The notes beneath the pieces were generated by a model. The model searched no databases. It saw only the letters and a program-made list of their open reading frames with translations, and was not told the origin of the DNA. This document shows positions 32,041 through 32,235 of a stretch of DNA of 32,235 nt, one piece after another. How positions within the stretch are numbered: the stretch's first letter is position 1; each line of letters opens with the position of its first letter. Source of the stretch: Schoenoplectus triqueter (lineage: Eukaryota; Streptophyta; Magnoliopsida; Poales; Cyperaceae). The stretch spans positions 1-32,235 of the forward strand of contig CAXKVV010001599.1 in NCBI GenBank assembly GCA_964058805.1, given 5' to 3'. A program made the position numbers and the translations under genes.

Positions 32041-32235
32041 TGGGTTTAATATGGGCCGCCAGATCTATATCAAGATTGGCGCCTATCTTTTATTTAACTT
32101 TGTTCTTATTTGGGCCGCCGGATATGTTTCAAGATTGAGTTGTATTAGATGGACGGCCCAGATTCATATTCGTATCTTTATTTAATACAGCGCTTTATTT
32201 CACACGTCCGATCTTTTCATGATCCGCACGCATAC
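32041..32235 (+). promoter_or_regulatory. Possible promoter of a gene beyond the right edge
   Basis: The base composition shifts toward GC. TGGGCC occurs at 32052 and 32111 within a 59-bp direct repeat (TGGGCCGCC(A/G)GAT...CAAGATTG), and GGCCCA at 32154. TGGGC(C/T) words are the site II elements of many plant housekeeping promoters. No TATA box or start codon with a convincing frame follows before the edge, so this is a suggestion only; a repeat fragment is equally possible. Confidence 0.22.

Noticed and set aside
1..32235. CRISPR array or bacterial-type defence system
   Set aside because: The direct repeats lack unique spacers of constant size and lie in plant transposons; there are no cas genes or operons.

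Overview
The window looks like nuclear DNA of a flowering plant, most likely a eudicot and perhaps an asterid; the family assignment is a guess from remembered transposon families. The signs are GT-AG introns, a large multi-exon plant chromatin gene, an RTE-type LINE with a (TTG)n tail, Mutator-like (MULE) and hAT-like DNA elements, and very AT-rich gene-free DNA. The first six bases are AAGCTT (HindIII), so the left edge may be the end of a cloned insert.

Positions 1-7374 (minus strand) hold the only intact host gene: the 5' part of an MBD9-like chromatin reader. Ten exons join without a frame break into 1323 codons: N-terminal DLNxxP (EAR-type) motif, PHD finger 1, FYR region, DDT/WHIM-like segment, bromodomain, PHD finger 2 and the start of a second WHIM-like segment. 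The gene runs off the left edge. Its fourth intron carries an RTE/SINE 3' tail.

Positions 7375-12571 are the gene's 5' side and a small transposon cluster: a 157-bp MITE, then a hAT-like MITE of about 395 bp split by a full-length RTE LINE of 3.6 kb. The LINE is flanked by a perfect 19-bp target-site duplication. Positions 13157-16787 are a dead MULE with terminal inverted repeats (TIRs) of about 210 bp, a broken mudrA-like gene, a 34-bp minisatellite and a recurrent dyad motif. It abuts a 1.05-kb fold-back element (16834-17880). Positions 18101-18743 hold a palindrome and a 270-bp tandem duplication. A second MULE transposase relic lies at about 20690-21490 (minus).

Positions 21828-27450 may be one very long LTR or LTR-derived block with TG...CA ends and a matching ATATC on both sides, inserted into older repeat DNA. 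Positions 28520-30760 are diverged duplications and tandem repeats of a retroelement-like non-coding region, followed by AT-rich degenerate repeats. The last 200 bases are richer in GC, with TGGGCC motifs that could be the start of another gene's promoter.

I found no new gene system. What stands out is structural: the nesting, a shared loss of tryptophan codons to stops in three elements, the long fold-back, the dyads in the MULE ends, and the conserved hairpins and repeat modules in the right half.
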